Source of the DNA: an uncultured Pseudogracilibacillus sp.
Lineage (GTDB): Bacteria; Bacillota; Bacilli; Bacillales; Amphibacillaceae
Length of the DNA stretch: 6,455 bases
Assembly: GCA_937960785.1 (NCBI GenBank)
Contig: CALGOZ010000003.1
Span: 1-6,455, forward strand
Direction of reading: 5' to 3'
Under the pieces are notes generated by a model. It ran no database searches. It was not told the DNA's origin and worked only from the letters and a program-made list of their open reading frames with translations. Positions 5,469 to 6,455 of the stretch are shown piece after piece. The first letter of the stretch is position 1; each line of letters begins with the position of its first letter. A program made the position numbers and the translations under genes.

Positions 5469-6221
5469 TTATTTTTGAACGATAAAACTTAAGTGGCGAC
5501 CGGCTTTTTTATTTTCTCGGTAAGAAAAACCCGTCGGATTATCGTAGGTACAAGTCGGATCGACAGTTATATTCTCTTCCAATATTCCACTCTGTACACA
5601 TTGTTCCTTCACTACTTGCTGATTATCGATATAGTATTTATTTATCGACTTCGAATAAGATATAAAAGGTTCTGCGTAACCAAGCGCATCGAACAATTGA
5701 TACACATCATCATCAACTTCAAAGCGTTCCTTACTAAGGGCACTTCCGATATAAACGAAGAAATCTTCCATTCGGACCTTCTCTGTCTCTTTTATATGTT
5801 CTAAGGTCTTTTTTGTAATTTCTTTAACGGTACCACTCCAGCCGGAATGAATAACCCCGACAATCCCTGCCTTTTTATTATAAAAAAATACCGGCACACA
5901 ATCGGCGGTAAATACACATAGGACGATCCCCTTCTCTTTTGTATAAAGAGCATCGGTATTGGGAATTGCTGTTTGTTCATCCTTTGCACCACGTGCCTTA
6001 TCTAGGCTTTTTACTTCATAAAAGTTTGCACTATGAGTCTGTGCTGCGCAGACGAAGGATGTTAACGGCTGTTCAATTGCTTCTGCTACGAGCTTTCGAT
6101 TTTCGATTACTGTTTCCCTGTCTATAGCAGTATGAAAAGCCATATTGTTATACTCCGCTCGGTTCTGATTTTTCAAAGTCATACCAGCTAACAGGGAATC
6201 TTCCTTTACGTACCATTTCAT
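5469..6221 (-). CDS. Laccase-domain (YlmD/YfiH, PgeF) family protein
   Basis: This family binds zinc (or copper) and has been annotated as polyphenol oxidase. Characterised members are purine nucleoside enzymes (adenosine/inosine phosphorolysis or deamination, in the FAMIN group), and E. coli YfiH is called peptidoglycan editing factor. The 250-residue product is of normal length and shows the expected metal ligands His63 (QTHSANF), Cys108 (TADCVPVFF) and His125 (VIHSGWSG), plus the conserved NTDALYT (88-94) and a DPTCTYDNP...FSYR C-terminus (221-235). It has SGWSG instead of the usual AGWRG, and SALSKERFEV (160-169) instead of the usual GPxIGPCCYEV, so it looks like a divergent paralogue rather than the YlmD of the division cluster. 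No secretion signal is seen, so it is cytoplasmic. The start is the ATG at 6221, nine bases after GGGAG. A TTG at 6224 is the alternative. It lies downstream of the SRP RNA gene on the same strand, separated by that gene's terminator. Confidence 0.92.
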   Translation of the reverse strand: MKWYVKEDSLLAGMTLKNQNRAEYNNMAFHTAIDRETVIENRKLVAEAIEQPLTSFVCAAQTHSANFYEVKSLDKARGAKDEQTAIPNTDALYTKEKGIVLCVFTADCVPVFFYNKKAGIVGVIHSGWSGTVKEITKKTLEHIKETEKVRMEDFFVYIGSALSKERFEVDDDVYQLFDALGYAEPFISYSKSINKYYIDNQQVVKEQCVQSGILEENITVDPTCTYDNPTGFSYRENKKAGRHLSFIVQK

Positions 6222-6230
6222 CAATTTTCT

Positions 6231-6237
6231 CTCCCTT
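6231..6237 (-). promoter_or_regulatory. Ribosome binding site of the laccase-domain gene
   Basis: AAGGGAG on the minus strand (6237-6231) ends nine bases before the ATG at 6221 and six before the adjacent TTG at 6224. Both are workable, so the choice of ATG rests mainly on codon preference. Confidence 0.7.
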
Positions 6238-6282
6238 GTATTTATTTATATTAAAAAGTTCCGAATAATTAACGATTAAAAT

Positions 6283-6317
6283 AAAAAAACTTTACTAAGC
6301 TCTATGCCTAGTAAAGT
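6283..6317 (-). terminator. Rho-independent terminator of the SRP RNA gene
   Basis: On the minus strand ACTTTACTA (6317-6309) pairs perfectly over 9 bp with TAGTAAAGT (6297-6289), whose final T begins a run of seven Ts (6289-6283). Past one mismatch the loop can add two G-C pairs. The plus-strand side has no T-run, so direction is clear. It closes the SRP RNA unit about 60 bases before the next gene's start. Confidence 0.88.
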
Positions 6318-6318
6318 G

Positions 6319-6455
6319 TGTAATCCTTATGTAAAGTCGCACACCTATCGTCGATGTAACAACTTCACGCGTTACTTAAGTTCATAGCTCGGTTTAGGTT
6401 GCCCTACGGCACACAAGAATGACCACTTACTGCTGCTTCCTTCCGGACCTGACAG
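6319..6455 (-). ncRNA. scr: Signal recognition particle RNA (large bacterial type), 3' half
   Basis: This RNA forms the SRP core with Ffh and directs membrane and secreted proteins to the translocon. On the minus strand the window opens with the universally conserved helix-8 element: GTCAGGTCC, the GGAA tetraloop (6444-6441) and GGAAGCAGC, the Ffh M-domain binding site. It continues with TTGTGTGCCGTAGGGCAACC and CCGAGCTATGAACTTAAGTAACGC, which resemble the 3' strand of Bacillus scRNA. About 137 bases follow the helix-8 tip before the terminator, consistent with the large (about 270-nucleotide) Bacillus RNA that carries an Alu domain rather than the short 4.5S form. The 5' half lies outside the window. 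The 3' end is estimated from the terminator, since the precursor is trimmed in Bacillus. Confidence 0.92.

Noticed and set aside
5493..5804. 103-residue open frame on the plus strand
   Set aside because: It lies wholly antisense to the laccase-domain gene, which has clear conserved motifs, and its translation has low-complexity composition with no recognisable domain.

Overview
The window looks like chromosomal core sequence from a low-GC Gram-positive bacterium of the Bacillaceae/Planococcaceae type. The evidence is its A+T-rich spacers, strong AAAGGGAGG-type ribosome binding sites, a Bacillus-style SRP RNA, and proteins whose closest recognisable relatives are Bacillus families. No tRNA, rRNA, CRISPR array, insertion sequence or phage gene is visible.

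Layout, left to right. Bases 1-68 probably hold the last codons of an unidentified plus-strand gene, followed by a hairpin with a short T-run (67-100). On the minus strand, 113-2248 encodes a soluble PAS-PAS-GGDEF-EAL protein for cyclic-di-GMP turnover. Its first PAS domain has the signature of flavin-binding PAS domains (Aer/NifL type). Next, also on the minus strand, is a tRNA-dihydrouridine synthase (2520-3509) with its own terminator (2444-2470). A divergent spacer of about 414 bases (3510-3923) carries control sequences for dus (minus) and mqo (plus). mqo (3924-5402) encodes FAD-dependent malate:quinone oxidoreductase and ends at a strong terminator (5416-5446). Converging on it from the right is a laccase-domain/YlmD-YfiH family gene (5469-6221, minus). 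The right edge holds the 3' half of the SRP RNA gene (minus) with its own terminator (6283-6317).

The protein-coding genes appear to be separate single-gene units rather than one operon, because terminators or changes of direction separate most of them. They share no single pathway: signalling (c-di-GMP), tRNA modification, TCA cycle/respiration, nucleoside or cell-wall housekeeping, and protein targeting.

The most interesting material is non-coding. Upstream of mqo there is an ATAA-N7-TTAT dyad, the form bound by the TCA-cycle repressor CcpC in Bacillus, and a cre-like half-site. The mqo leader contains a long imperfect stem-loop (3844-3899). Its 3' arm could alternatively pair with the mqo Shine-Dalgarno sequence, which would suit a leader-based translational switch. 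This remains a hypothesis. No wholly new multi-gene system is evident.
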